From: Saccharolobus shibatae B12
GTDB taxonomy: Archaea > Thermoproteota > Thermoprotei_A > Sulfolobales > Sulfolobaceae
DNA length: 64,000 nt
Assembly (NCBI RefSeq): GCF_019175345.1
Contig: NZ_CP077717.1
Location: forward strand, 1,952,001 to 2,016,000
Direction of reading: 5' to 3'
Below, piece after piece: positions 16,086 to 26,191 of this stretch (position 1 is its first letter; each line of letters begins with the position of its first letter). The position numbers were made by a program, and so were the translations under genes. The notes under the pieces are model-generated. The model searched no databases. It saw only the letters and a program-made list of their open reading frames with translations, and had not been told where the DNA came from.

Positions 16086-16715
16086 ATGGTTTTCATAGAT
16101 AATTTGGGTTTGATGTTATTTATATTGCCATTAGTATCAGTGTTAATAGCTTATACTACAATTCAAGCTTTCATAGGATTTAGAAAAAGCGGTTATGAGG
16201 CAATAAAAAGAAGCCTCGACGATTCCATACTTCCCGCTGCAATTTTGGGTATAATAATCATAATACTCAGCCTATGGGGAGAATTCACTTGGACATTACC
16301 AGGTAGTTATAATATATTATTTTATGACGTATACCTATTACTTGGTATAACGATCCTCTCCTATTCAATTGCTGTATACATGGGAAAGAGATTACAAAGC
16401 ACTGGAATATTCTCGTTATTCGTAGGCTTAATAACTATTTACTACGGTGTTTCGGGTTATAATTTAGGGCTTACTAAGGAACCATTGGCATTATTAGCAC
16501 TATACGCTACTTACGGAATAGCTGGTATTTTAGGATATCCAGTAACCTTAGCGTTAGATAAGCTTAGAGATCAACAAGGAGTTAAGGATCCAAAGCTAGA
16601 AGGATGGATGTACGCTTTCTTCCTATTATTTTGGATATTTGTTGTGATTGCGGGAATTATAGGCGCGTTCATTGCAGTTGAAACTATCCCGGCCCATCTA
16701 GCACATCCTCCATAA
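16086..16715 (+). CDS. DUF981-type membrane protein
   Basis: 209 residues with six or seven hydrophobic helices. Start ATG 16086 is preferred to the open-frame start at 15939, because the TATA-like GTATATATTTGG lies just upstream and the first 49 codons overlap the neighbouring leader. The sequence resembles DUF981 membrane proteins common in Sulfolobales, whose function is unknown. The end is AHLAHPP. It is divergent to the permease at 14663-15955. Confidence 0.65.
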   Translation: MVFIDNLGLMLFILPLVSVLIAYTTIQAFIGFRKSGYEAIKRSLDDSILPAAILGIIIIILSLWGEFTWTLPGSYNILFYDVYLLLGITILSYSIAVYMGKRLQSTGIFSLFVGLITIYYGVSGYNLGLTKEPLALLALYATYGIAGILGYPVTLALDKLRDQQGVKDPKLEGWMYAFFLLFWIFVVIAGIIGAFIAVETIPAHLAHPP

Positions 16716-16825
16716 AGGTATTTTCTTTAATCTTTTTTATCGATACCGGAAAACTTCTAATTTGTGAGAGAAGATTAAGTCCAACATGTAGAAAGATATA
16801 TTAGAAATCCTTGTAAAAGAATAAT

Positions 16826-18808
16826 ATGAGCGATCTGAACTACTTGTTTAAGCCTAGAAGCATTGCAGTTGTTGGTGCGTCAAGGTATAAGGAGAAAGTT
16901 GGGAATGTTATATTCAGAAATTTACTCTCCACATTTCACGGTAAACTATACCCAGTTAACACTAAGGCTGAAGACGTTGAAGGAGTAAAAGCCTTTAAGA
17001 GCGTAAAGGAAATCCCAGACGATATTGACCTAGGCATAATTACTGTTCCAAGAGAGATTGTTCCTCAAATAATGGAGGAATTAGTAGAAAAAGGAGTAAG
17101 AGCTTCCATAGTTATAACTGCAGGATTTAGAGAGGTTGGAGAGGAAAAACTGGAAAATGAGGTAATAGGCATTGCACGAAAAGGAGGGATTAGGGTTCTA
17201 GGACCAAACACCTTTGGGATTATTACACCAGAATTTAATGCAACCTTTACTTATACCGACGTAAAGAGGGGAAACATTGGCCTAGTAGTTCAAAGTGGTG
17301 GGCTAGGAGTTTACATGTTAAACTGGGCTCAGAAGTATAGGATAGGGATAAGTTACATGGTGAGTTTAGGTAATCAAGCTGATGTAAAGGAGTATGAAGT
17401 TATTAACTACTTATCTAGGGATGCTGAGACAAGGGCAATATTCGTTTATTTGGAAGGAGTTTCAGATGGAAACGCCTTTCTTGAGACTCTACCAGAGGCT
17501 ACCAGAAGAAAACCAGTAGTATTTTTGAAAGGAGGGGTTACCAATAGTGGAGCATCAGCTGCTAAAACTCACACTGGTAGTTTAGCTGGATCATTTGAGG
17601 TGTTTAAGGCTGCAGTTAAGACGGTTGGTGGGATTTTAGTGGAGAATCTTCATGACATGTTGAACTTGGCTAAAATATTGATGTACTCTGAACCTATAAG
17701 TGAGGAGATCTTAGTTATAACTAATTCTGGTGGACATGGCGTATTAGTTTCAGATGAGATAGATAGAAACAAGCTAAGGCTTGTGGAAATTCCAGAATGG
17801 ATGAAGAAGGAACTAACTAAAATACTCCCACCAACATCTCTTCCTAAAAATCCCCTAGACCTAACTGGAGATGCCGATAAGGAGAGATATTATAATGCGC
17901 TAAAAATAGTTAGCAATTTAGATTGTACTAAATTGATAATAGTACAATCGTTACCTATGGTGAGTTGTAGCGACGTTGCTAGAACTGTGTCGAATTTTAA
18001 AGGAAAGGGAGTAATTGGCGTAACCATGGGCCTAGATGAGGATATGGCGTTAAAAATATTGGAGACAACTGGGATTCCAGGCTATACTTTTCCGGAAGAT
18101 GCTGTAAAGGCAATTAGATATTACACTTCTAGACCAACACCCAGAAGAAAGATTAGGACTATACAGCCAATTGAGGCTGCCTTAGAGTTGGTTAAGGGGA
18201 AGAAGACTCTTAAGGACTTCGAGGCATTAAAACTTATGGAAATTTACGGGATTAGGACTCCAAAATGGGGACTAGCAACAAATGAGAATGAGGCACAAAA
18301 CGTTGCAGATAGCATAGGTTATCCAGTTGTAATGAAGATATCTCCAGATACGCCAGTTCATAAAACAGAAATGAAAGGTGTTATAGTAAACGTTGAGAAA
18401 GAAGACGTTAAGAAGGTTTACAGCGAGTTGTCAAAGATAACTAGTAGAGTGTTAATTCAACAGCAGTTAAATGGATTGGAAATATTTGTGGGAGGTTTAA
18501 AGGATCCTGCGTTTGACCACGTTGTGTTGGTAGGCAGCGGCGGAATCTACGTCGAAGTACTCAAGAACGTAGCTTATGCGCTTTCACCAGTTTATGAGGA
18601 CGAGGCACAAGAGTTATTAATAGAGAGTAAGATTCACGACATGCTGTATGCACGAAAGAGGGGATATGATGAGAACTCATTAATAAGGACAATTACCAGA
18701 GTGTCAAGAATGATAGTTGATTTGAACGTAAAGGAAATGGATATTAATCCACTATTCGTTAACGAAAACGGGGCATTTGCGGTAGATGTGAGAATAGTTT
18801 TAGAGTAA
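16826..18808 (+). CDS. NDP-forming acyl-CoA synthetase (fused alpha and beta subunits)
   Basis: 660 residues. The N-terminal CoA-binding Rossmann domain (SIAVVGASRYKEKVGN) and the succinyl-CoA-synthetase-like ligase domains include the phosphohistidine loop ITNSGGHGVL. The ATP-grasp domain is C-terminal (GYPVVMKISPDTPVHKTE). It couples cleavage of an acyl-CoA to ADP phosphorylation, or the reverse. Fused forms act on acetyl-CoA, and in Sulfolobales relatives act on hydroxy acids of the 3-hydroxypropionate/4-hydroxybutyrate cycle. The substrate cannot be read from sequence. It is monocistronic. Confidence 0.9.
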   Translation: MSDLNYLFKPRSIAVVGASRYKEKVGNVIFRNLLSTFHGKLYPVNTKAEDVEGVKAFKSVKEIPDDIDLGIITVPREIVPQIMEELVEKGVRASIVITAGFREVGEEKLENEVIGIARKGGIRVLGPNTFGIITPEFNATFTYTDVKRGNIGLVVQSGGLGVYMLNWAQKYRIGISYMVSLGNQADVKEYEVINYLSRDAETRAIFVYLEGVSDGNAFLETLPEATRRKPVVFLKGGVTNSGASAAKTHTGSLAGSFEVFKAAVKTVGGILVENLHDMLNLAKILMYSEPISEEILVITNSGGHGVLVSDEIDRNKLRLVEIPEWMKKELTKILPPTSLPKNPLDLTGDADKERYYNALKIVSNLDCTKLIIVQSLPMVSCSDVARTVSNFKGKGVIGVTMGLDEDMALKILETTGIPGYTFPEDAVKAIRYYTSRPTPRRKIRTIQPIEAALELVKGKKTLKDFEALKLMEIYGIRTPKWGLATNENEAQNVADSIGYPVVMKISPDTPVHKTEMKGVIVNVEKEDVKKVYSELSKITSRVLIQQQLNGLEIFVGGLKDPAFDHVVLVGSGGIYVEVLKNVAYALSPVYEDEAQELLIESKIHDMLYARKRGYDENSLIRTITRVSRMIVDLNVKEMDINPLFVNENGAFAVDVRIVLE

Positions 18809-18864
18809 TTTTCATAAAAACTTTTTTAACAAGAGTTTATTTTCATGAAAACGAACAATTGACT

Positions 18865-19395
18865 ATGGATGGAAAATCTTTGCTTCAAGGCAATGTAATT
18901 AGTTTGATTGCCTCACTTATCATATTATATGGACTCATTCTCCTGTTAGAGAACGGTATTTATTTTGCCTTATCTAAAATTTTTCTAATCCTTATGACTT
19001 TAGTATGGATATTGGCAATACCGTCTTATCTCAGCTATCGGAGAAGTGGATTAAAAAAACAGTGGATCTTGAACTATTTTGCAATTCTTGCAATAATAAT
19101 AACATTTATAGGGATGATTATTGCATATACGGGAAATTTCTTGGGAATAGAAATTATAGTCTTAGGATATATATTTGAACCAATAGCTGGAATATCAATA
19201 TATTTAACAACGTTAGGTTTTTCCAAAATATATTCCTCCTTATTCTTCTGGGGTGCAGTAGTGTTTACTATCGGATTGCCTTTATACCTAAGTAACCTCG
19301 GGATAGTGGCGGTAATAGGAGATATAGTAAAAATGATAGGAATAGTAGGATTGATGGCAATAGCCAAAAAGACTTATTTAGCTAAACCTAATTAG
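18865..19395 (+). CDS. Six-helix membrane protein of unknown function
   Basis: 176 residues from ATG 18865 (a TTG two codons earlier is also open). Six membrane segments are evident, starting NVISLIASLIILYGLILLL and ending FTIGLPLYLSNLGIVAVIG. There are no charged motifs in the helices. It follows the acyl-CoA synthetase by 56 bases with its own AT-rich leader. A run of 13 A residues lies about ten bases after the stop. Confidence 0.6.
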   Translation: MDGKSLLQGNVISLIASLIILYGLILLLENGIYFALSKIFLILMTLVWILAIPSYLSYRRSGLKKQWILNYFAILAIIITFIGMIIAYTGNFLGIEIIVLGYIFEPIAGISIYLTTLGFSKIYSSLFFWGAVVFTIGLPLYLSNLGIVAVIGDIVKMIGIVGLMAIAKKTYLAKPN

Positions 19396-19458
19396 AGGAT
19401 TTTTTTAAAAAAAAAAAAAGAAGATTACTTCATTACTTTGTACTATTTTACATTAAAG

Positions 19459-19779
<321 letters not shown>

Positions 19780-19905
19780 TCACCGATTTACGTTATATGA
19801 TAAAACGTTAAAATAAAGCTCGCCTAATTTTTTAGGCAATTTTGAGAATTTGGTTATTTTTGATTAAAATATAAGGGCTATGTCTTATTTTGCCGATAAA
19901 CAAAT

Positions 19906-20376
19906 ATGGCCTTGGGGACAAAAATGATCGCCCTTCAAAAGATAAGCAAAGAGCAAGAGAAGGAGAAAGAAATAAAGAAAAAATTAGGAATAGCTAAGAC
20001 GATTGAGTTACCCATAGGCGGTTCCATATTTTATTTTGATATTCCAGATCATCCAATGGTTTACGTTAGTGAGACAAGTGGTATAATTTATATAAACGGT
20101 TCAGCCTATTGGGAACCTCAAATCCTAATGTTGAAAGACCTCACTAATGAATTTGTTAATCAAACCGTAGAGTTGGCAAAAGCCGTTAACGAAACCGTGA
20201 CTAAGATTGATGATGTTAAACTGGGATTTGATGAAAAGAAAAATGTTGAGAAAAGAAAATTTTACCTTCTAATTGGAGATAACGTAGAGATTGGCTTCTA
20301 TTATAACCTTTATTTGCCAGACGGAAAGAGAAATGGTATAATAGAGATGGTACCTTATTACAAAGAGTATAAATAA
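19906..20376 (+). CDS. Conserved-looking cytoplasmic protein, unknown function
   Basis: 156 residues with a charged helical N-terminus (KISKEQEKEKEIKKK) followed by beta-rich sequence (GGSIFYFDIPDHPMVYVSE) and a final strand pair. No motif or membrane segment. It sits directly before the hemerythrin-like gene (26-base gap) on the same strand, so it may share its function. Confidence 0.6.
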   Translation: MALGTKMIALQKISKEQEKEKEIKKKLGIAKTIELPIGGSIFYFDIPDHPMVYVSETSGIIYINGSAYWEPQILMLKDLTNEFVNQTVELAKAVNETVTKIDDVKLGFDEKKNVEKRKFYLLIGDNVEIGFYYNLYLPDGKRNGIIEMVPYYKEYK

Positions 20377-20402
20377 TAAGTCGTAAACACGATGATAATA
20401 AT

Positions 20403-20843
20403 ATGATATCATTAGTTTTAACATTAGATCATAGAAGACTTGAGGGATTAGTAGAGGACTTTCTATCAAACCCTAGCCTTTCTATTTATGAGAAGATTTG
20501 GAAAGCATATACTAATCATATCTATTGGGAGGAGGAAATTCTCTTTAAGAAGATTACGGATACTTCTTTTCTAGCCATTATAAGGGGCCTAGAGACTGAG
20601 CATGGAAGTATGTGGATTTTATTAAAACAGACAGAAGAGTTACTGAAATCTAATGAGATTGAAGGAGCTGAGGAGAAAATACGCGAGTTCATGAGAGTAC
20701 TTTTAGAACATGATGGTGCTGAAGAGGGAAGCGTATATCAGTTTCTTGAATCCTTATCAGATGAGGAACAAGCTAAGCTAATCTTGGAAGATATAGAGTT
20801 AGCGGAAGTGCCTAGGGATTGGAAATGTCACGCAATTACCTAA
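20403..20843 (+). CDS. Hemerythrin-like HHE-domain protein
   Basis: 146 residues, a four-helix bundle by pattern. The iron-ligand histidines are in LDHRRL, TNHIYWEEEILF, ETEHGSM and LLEHDGAEE, with acidic residues close to each. Such proteins bind a diiron centre and sense or buffer oxygen or nitric oxide. It lies 48 bases before an NnrS-like membrane gene, and the pairing suggests nitrosative or oxidative stress. The C-terminal WKCHAIT adds an unusual Cys-His pair. Confidence 0.8.
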   Translation: MISLVLTLDHRRLEGLVEDFLSNPSLSIYEKIWKAYTNHIYWEEEILFKKITDTSFLAIIRGLETEHGSMWILLKQTEELLKSNEIEGAEEKIREFMRVLLEHDGAEEGSVYQFLESLSDEEQAKLILEDIELAEVPRDWKCHAIT

Positions 20844-20890
20844 TACCTTAGGTGTCTCATATAAATCCTTAGTTTAAAAGGAGAAAACGT

Positions 20891-21934
20891 ATGAGATTGC
20901 CACTTTTACTGATGATTGTGGGAATATTATTACTACTACTTGGAGGAATACCTGCAGTATTTGAGTTCATGAACATGCAAGGGTTCTTCATAGACCCGAC
21001 TGAGTCATTATTCCCAGCTCACTGGTTCATAATGATATATGGCTTCTTTGGCGCTTTGATAGGAAACGAAATATTGGTAGCGTTGAGCGTTGAATGGAGT
21101 GGAAAAACTGCCGATAACAAGCTAATAGTAGCCTATTTATTGTTAGTAGTCTTAGGTTCAATTTCATCCCTTTTCCTTAGCCAACAATTGGGACTTATTT
21201 TCATCCTACTTAGTATGGGAATTCTCCTATATTATTCAAAAGAATACCTGTGCGTATCAAAAATAGGTCTGTTACCTACAACCTACAATTGGTTATTATT
21301 TTACTCTATCATGATATCCACTGCCATAGTAGCCCTTCAACTTGGATTAGGATATACAATACCTTATATAAACCTAATATTCCCAGCCAGTTTAATTCTT
21401 GCCGTAATGGATAGGGATATTGCACTTGTAACTGGAGTGAAAATTTCTAGGCATTGGGAAAACGTTTTAGCTTTCATATTATTAGTTATTGGGATGGGAA
21501 TTTACCCTAATGGTAGTATTTTAATGATTCTAGCGTGGATTTTATCGTTTCACGCTTCTGGGTTATACAGATTTAAGGGAAGGAGATATCCAATGCTACA
21601 CTTAACCACTGCTTGGATATACCTTTTGATCGCATCAATATTAGTCTTTAATTACGATATTTACATCCACGCAATAGCTGTGGGTTTTCTCTTCAACACA
21701 GTATTTGGGGTTGATGTAGTATTGATGGATTTATTTGTCAACGCCTTTGGAAGAAGGATACACGTTAAACCTTCCTATATTCCATTCACATTGCTAAACG
21801 TTGGCCTGATAATGAGGATTTTGTACGATTTCGGATTGTCAATACCAATTCTTTTATTGGCTGCCCCATTACAAGGAATTGGAATACTTTCATTTTTCGT
21901 ATTAACACTTAAACAAGTGGTGATGGTTAAATGA
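20891..21934 (+). CDS. NnrS-like multi-pass membrane protein
   Basis: 347 residues with about ten to twelve membrane helices. PAHWFIMIYGFFGALIGNEI near the N-terminus and HAIAVGFLFNTVFGV near residue 260 sit where the NnrS family has its histidine-containing helices. NnrS proteins are linked to resistance to nitric oxide and are thought to bind haem and copper. It overlaps the next membrane gene by four bases (ATGA) and follows a hemerythrin. The match is by eye and moderate. Confidence 0.5.
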   Translation: MRLPLLLMIVGILLLLLGGIPAVFEFMNMQGFFIDPTESLFPAHWFIMIYGFFGALIGNEILVALSVEWSGKTADNKLIVAYLLLVVLGSISSLFLSQQLGLIFILLSMGILLYYSKEYLCVSKIGLLPTTYNWLLFYSIMISTAIVALQLGLGYTIPYINLIFPASLILAVMDRDIALVTGVKISRHWENVLAFILLVIGMGIYPNGSILMILAWILSFHASGLYRFKGRRYPMLHLTTAWIYLLIASILVFNYDIYIHAIAVGFLFNTVFGVDVVLMDLFVNAFGRRIHVKPSYIPFTLLNVGLIMRILYDFGLSIPILLLAAPLQGIGILSFFVLTLKQVVMVK

Positions 21935-22653
21935 ATAGGGGTAAAGTTAGGAATCATGCGTTATATTTTCTAGGAGTACTCACTTACATAGTTGCTCTAA
22001 TACCGTTCCTCAGTGTTAATTTAGTAAAGTCACTGATACTTATTCCAATAATAGCTTATACTTTGCCCATAATGGAATACTTACAGCCTAAAATCATGTC
22101 CTTAAAGATAGGATATAAGGACGTTCTGTTAATGATACCTCCGATTATCCCTTATATTTTCCTCCCATATGACGAAATAGTTTACGTTTTAATACCGTTA
22201 GCACTAATGGTACTCACATTCACATTATATCTTACAAAACACACTATGTGGGGAAACGTAATAGGTACTGCATTTGAAGCGTCTATATCGATTGTTTGGG
22301 GGGTATTCATCAATAATTCCCTATTCCTTATACCATCAATATACTGGCTCCTCTACATTTTCACTGGGGCGTTATACGTGGAGTATAAGATACCGTATAG
22401 GAAACTAGATAAGGGAATTGTACAGATAAGTTGGATTATCTCATTAGTTTTAATAATAGGGCTGAGTATAAGGAACCCAATCACCCTAATAACGTTAATT
22501 GAGCCGTCAATTAGATATTTAATACCAGGAGAAAAGCTGAAATCGCCTAAGGAAATAAGGGATTTGGGTAAGAAAGGGTCGAAGAAGGATATACTCTTTG
22601 TTGTGCTATTAGCGATAACGTATACTTTATCGAGAATATTTCCCATTATCTAG
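21931..22653 (+). CDS. Multi-pass membrane protein coupled to the NnrS-like gene
   Basis: 240 residues with about eight membrane helices. Its start overlaps the preceding stop by four bases, so it is translated in step with it. The charged C-terminal loop LKSPKEIRDLGKKGSKKDIL separates the last helix. No family is recognised with confidence. It is probably a partner of the preceding protein. Confidence 0.6.
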   Translation: MNRGKVRNHALYFLGVLTYIVALIPFLSVNLVKSLILIPIIAYTLPIMEYLQPKIMSLKIGYKDVLLMIPPIIPYIFLPYDEIVYVLIPLALMVLTFTLYLTKHTMWGNVIGTAFEASISIVWGVFINNSLFLIPSIYWLLYIFTGALYVEYKIPYRKLDKGIVQISWIISLVLIIGLSIRNPITLITLIEPSIRYLIPGEKLKSPKEIRDLGKKGSKKDILFVVLLAITYTLSRIFPII

Positions 22654-22975
22654 TTTATGCAAAGTATGTGATTCGAGCAAAACTTTCACTTTAGAAAGAT
22701 TTTGACGAGGTTGTTGAATCCCAGGTGCAACTTATGCCTCTCAAAGACTACGTAGCCCAGAACCCTTTCTCTATGCGACTAGACAGAAATCTTAAAGCAG
22801 AATGTAAATATCAGAATACTAGCTTATTGGTGAAAATTAAAGGATTTATAAATACAATTGATACTAAATATATTCGAGGAGATAAGGAAGAACTTGATTA
22901 ATGGGATAAGAGGTACAAAATAAAAAAATTTGCATATATAAGAAGTTTTATAAACCTTAAGGGAAATCTTATATT
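22654..22975 (+). pseudogene. Gap holding a short remnant open frame
   Basis: After an in-frame TAG at 22692-22694, a frame runs to TAA 22899-22901. Its possible starts are GTG 22725 or ATG 22734 (55 residues, starting MPLKDYVAQNPFSMRLDRNL). Coding-like sequence also lies before the TAG (AKYVIRAKLSL). This looks like the tail of a gene broken by a stop, or a small protein. The rest of the gap holds the tusA promoter. Confidence 0.35.
22946..22955 (+). promoter_or_regulatory. TATA box of the TusA-like gene
   Basis: TTTTATAAAC is centred about 26 bases before ATG 22976, implying a leaderless message. Confidence 0.55.
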
Positions 22976-23218
22976 ATGTCTCAAGAGGTTAGGATTGCAA
23001 AGACGTTAGATGCTAGGGGAATGTATTGTCCGGGCCCAGTTTTGGAAACTGCAAAGGCAATTAAGCAGATAAATGTTGGTGAGGTTTTGGAAATACTAGC
23101 AACAGACCCAGCTGCGAAACCAGACATTGAAGCGTGGGCTAGGAGAACCGGAAACCAAGTAGTTGACATACAACAACAAGGAGGAGTAACGAGGATATTA
23201 ATTAAAAGAATGAAATAA
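22976..23218 (+). CDS. tusA: TusA/SirA-family sulfur carrier protein
   Basis: 80 residues with the family signature LDARGMYCPGPVLETAKAI (CPxP, cysteine at about residue 18) and the typical two-layer fold ending TRILIKRMK. The cysteine carries persulfide sulfur between proteins. In Sulfolobales, TusA proteins take part in sulfur oxidation and thiosulfate transfer. In this genome region it stands alone, with no DsrE or heterodisulfide-reductase genes nearby, so tRNA thiolation remains possible. Confidence 0.9.
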   Translation: MSQEVRIAKTLDARGMYCPGPVLETAKAIKQINVGEVLEILATDPAAKPDIEAWARRTGNQVVDIQQQGGVTRILIKRMK

Positions 23219-23243
23219 ATAGGGATAACTAATTATTGATTTC

Positions 23244-24392
23244 CTATTTTTTTATACCATTTTCTTTAAATTTCGGTATTAAATTGATTGGGTAAGGTTG
23301 CCTTATATTCCATTTGTCAGTCTTAAATGGTTCCCCATTAATTGTAATTACTCTTTCAGCTATTATATCGCAATATTTACATTCCTTACAACTTCTCGTA
23401 TCACAATCATTTGTGAAGAAGAACTTTATCCATCCCTCAGGGAACTTAGTATTCTCTATCTTCACTTTAGTTAGTACAGAATAGGATGACGGTCCATTAA
23501 CTATTTGAATAGCCTTGGTAGCTGCTCTTCCTTGAGGGTAGCTAACAAGATCTAAGAGATCCCCTTCATATCTTCTCTCGGCAAAAGCCTTAACCACGTT
23601 CAATATCCATCCTGTCTTTTTATTTCTCCCTGCAATCTTAAACCTACTTATCCCTATCTCTTCGTAGTATTTTATATCCTCTGGCCTAATCCACCTACTC
23701 CTTATCAAATTTGCTGGATCGTTTAAGACATCAGTTGCACATAATAATACAGGGTACTCAAACCAAACGTCATTTACTCCATTTACCATAGAAGTAACTG
23801 ATGAAATTCCGTCATGTGTAAGTCTAAACGGGCAACCGTAAAGACAAGAATTGTTGAGTATTAACTCCACGTCGAATTTATTAGTTTTAGATAATGAAGC
23901 AACCTCTCTTAATAATTTGAAATCCCTATTTGCATCCTCATGCATAATAACAGTGTTTACACCTAAATTCACATACTCCTCAACTTCCCTTACATTGCGA
24001 ATTCTAGAGAACGATGAGGCTGACACTTCTAAGTCAGGGTATTCACTTCTTATTAGCCTAATAAGAAAGGGTACTGCTATTATGAAGCCATCAACTCCTA
24101 GACTTACTAACTTGTCGATCTCTTTCATTACTTTACCAATAAATTCGGCATCATATTCCTTACCCAATAACGTGTTAGTATTCATTGTGTAGAGAAATTT
24201 TATGCCGTAAGAGTGGGCTTTACTAATGTGATTCTTGAACTGCTCTTCCTTAATATCGGGTACTATAAAACCAGCCCTACCGTGTCCAGTTATTGTCCTT
24301 TTAAAACTTCCAAAAATGTATTTAACCTCTGGATACTTTTTTAATCCTTCCAATAGGGAATCATCGAAATTTGTAGCAACTACCAGCTTCAT
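23244..24392 (-). CDS. U32 peptidase-family protein
   Basis: 382 residues. It has the U32 TIM-barrel order: an internal [16 protein letters not shown] (about residues 180-195, first cluster cysteines) and [11 protein letters not shown], the U32 signature region. A C-terminal [12 protein letters not shown] follows. Members such as UbiU/UbiV and RlhA bind Fe-S clusters and hydroxylate quinone precursors or RNA rather than cleaving protein. The four or more cysteines here suggest the same. It is separated from TusA (convergent) by 25 bases. Confidence 0.75.
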   Translation of the reverse strand: MKLVVATNFDDSLLEGLKKYPEVKYIFGSFKRTITGHGRAGFIVPDIKEEQFKNHISKAHSYGIKFLYTMNTNTLLGKEYDAEFIGKVMKEIDKLVSLGVDGFIIAVPFLIRLIRSEYPDLEVSASSFSRIRNVREVEEYVNLGVNTVIMHEDANRDFKLLREVASLSKTNKFDVELILNNSCLYGCPFRLTHDGISSVTSMVNGVNDVWFEYPVLLCATDVLNDPANLIRSRWIRPEDIKYYEEIGISRFKIAGRNKKTGWILNVVKAFAERRYEGDLLDLVSYPQGRAATKAIQIVNGPSSYSVLTKVKIENTKFPEGWIKFFFTNDCDTRSCKECKYCDIIAERVITINGEPFKTDKWNIRQPYPINLIPKFKENGIKK

Positions 24393-24506
24393 ATGATATC
24401 AGACTTTTTCATTTAAATAAGATTGGCTAAGGAAAAACATGTGGGAAGTAGTTTAACGGGGTTTATTAGGAAAAAGTTATTTTAGGAACTTTACATCCAG
24501 CGGTCG

Positions 24507-25310
24507 TTATTTCCCTTTAAATACGGGTCTCCTTTTTTCAAAGAACGCCCTAGCTCCCTCCTTAGCGTCCTCTGATGCTAATGCTTGGTTCTGCATCTCC
24601 CTTTCTAGGGCAAATGCATTATACCAAGGCAAATCCATTCCTTCATTTACCGCCAATTTCGTAAATCCTACAGCTAATGATGGACCTTTAGCCACTTGTC
24701 GTGCAAACTCAAAGGACTCTTCAAACAGTTTCTCAGGTTCTATTAATTTGTCTAATATTCCGAGTTCATAGGCCTCTTTAGGAGAGAGCGTCTTTCCGGT
24801 TACCATTAAGTATATTGCCTTAGATCTACCCACTAACCTAGCTAAAAACTGTGTCCCGCCCTCCCCTGGTATTAGGGCCAAATTGGCTACCTCCGGCATA
24901 CCAAATTTTATGTTTTCATCGTTAGCGCCAAATCTTAAATCGCACGCTAACGCAAGTTCTAACCCACCTCCCATACAATGCCCGTTTATACTAGCAATTA
25001 TTAGTTTCTTAGTGGACATCATCCTAAGCATGACCTCCTTACTGAACTGACTCGATAATCCAATATACTCTGGCGACTTGTCCTTTATTTCATTTATATC
25101 AAATCCTGCAGAGAAGAACCTAGGAATATTGCTAGTTATAAGAATGGATTTAACGTTTTGGTCAAATCTCGACTCGACTATTAAGTTATCTAATTCCCTT
25201 AACATCTCAAGATTATGTGCGTTTGCTGGAGGTCTATTTAATTTAATAATTCCTACTCCATCTTCGACTTCTATTTTGAAGTACTTTGGATTTAACTCAC
25301 TTAAGCCCAT
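24507..25310 (-). CDS. Enoyl-CoA hydratase/isomerase (crotonase family)
   Basis: 267 residues from ATG 25310, chosen because GGTGAG lies a few bases upstream (a GTG at 25319 is also open). Crotonase landmarks: RFFSAGFDINE for the CoA and oxyanion hole, INGHCMGGGLELALACD, and GMPEVANLALIPGEGG with the catalytic Glu. It hydrates or isomerises enoyl-CoA esters. Its start abuts the stop of the diiron oxygenase gene on the same strand, so the two are coupled, which suggests ring-opening or beta-oxidation of an aromatic-derived CoA ester. Confidence 0.88.
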   Translation of the reverse strand: MGLSELNPKYFKIEVEDGVGIIKLNRPPANAHNLEMLRELDNLIVESRFDQNVKSILITSNIPRFFSAGFDINEIKDKSPEYIGLSSQFSKEVMLRMMSTKKLIIASINGHCMGGGLELALACDLRFGANDENIKFGMPEVANLALIPGEGGTQFLARLVGRSKAIYLMVTGKTLSPKEAYELGILDKLIEPEKLFEESFEFARQVAKGPSLAVGFTKLAVNEGMDLPWYNAFALEREMQNQALASEDAKEGARAFFEKRRPVFKGK

Positions 25311-25319
25311 CAGTCTCAC

Positions 25320-26090
25320 CTAATATACCCTTCTATTTCTATTTATATCTGGTAACTCTAAACCTAGAGGAGTAATTAGTTCTTTAATATCCTTAATGTA
25401 TAACTGTCTCATTTCATCATTCCTCATTTTCTTTATCCCATACTTGTACGCCAAATCTATCGTAATCGACTTAGAGTGGCCAAACATGTCTAAGCCTCTA
25501 GGGAACCACTTATTTATTAACGCTTGCGCTAAATCCCTCTTGCCTTCCTCAACTAGCTTCTTAATACCAGTATATCCAAAGTTGATATGAAACTCCTCCT
25601 CCATCATCATCGTGGGTATTATCCTAGATAAGGGACCAAAACTAGAATCCTCAAAGGCTAATAACTGGAACATTCCTACTCTATCTATTAAAAAGGTGAA
25701 GCCTAAGGTATCTTCCCACATATTGAATGGAATATTAAATGCGTCAAGCTTATGTTTACCCATTCGCCTAGATAGTAGATCTTCAGCTATTTTCTTTCCC
25801 TCCTCACCGAATTCTTTTAATATCTGAATTACTTGCCATCCATGCCTCATCTCATCTACCATAATTCTCGAGATAGTTACCCTATCAGATAGTTTTGGTG
25901 CGTGAATTAACCAAGGCATATGCTGCTCTATTGACGCAAATTCCGTATCCCCCTGAACTGACAATAACTTAAATAAGACTTCAACTGCCTCTGGTGGAAG
26001 ATCATAAATTGACTCAAACTTTCTTAATCCCTTATACTCTCCCCATCCAACAACTCTTTTAGGCTTTTTGTATTCCACAACTACCATCAT
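25320..26090 (-). CDS. PaaA-like diiron oxygenase subunit
   Basis: 256 residues. Ferritin-like diiron ligands: Glu in FASIEQHMPW, DEMRHGWQ (ExxH), Glu in NMWEDTLGF, and MMEEEFHINFG (ExxH). This is the order seen in phenylacetyl-CoA and benzoyl-CoA epoxidase oxygenase subunits. It probably inserts oxygen into an aryl-CoA. TATA-like ACTTTTAAGT lies about 20 bases before the start, on the divergent side facing the second oxygenase gene. No PaaB, PaaD or PaaE genes are in the window, so the reductase must come from elsewhere. Confidence 0.8.
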   Translation of the reverse strand: MMVVVEYKKPKRVVGWGEYKGLRKFESIYDLPPEAVEVLFKLLSVQGDTEFASIEQHMPWLIHAPKLSDRVTISRIMVDEMRHGWQVIQILKEFGEEGKKIAEDLLSRRMGKHKLDAFNIPFNMWEDTLGFTFLIDRVGMFQLLAFEDSSFGPLSRIIPTMMMEEEFHINFGYTGIKKLVEEGKRDLAQALINKWFPRGLDMFGHSKSITIDLAYKYGIKKMRNDEMRQLYIKDIKELITPLGLELPDINRNRRVY

Positions 26091-26191
26091 TATACCAATT
26101 GTACTTAAAAGTATATAACGTTTTCTGTACGTAGAAAGAAAAAAGCGAAAAGCATAAAAGTTTCTAAAAATTAGATACTTAATGAGTTACT

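Noticed and set aside
19401-19421. Run of about 13 A residues after 19400
   Set aside because: Simple homopolymer after a stop codon, probably a transcription-end or low-complexity feature with nothing further to support.
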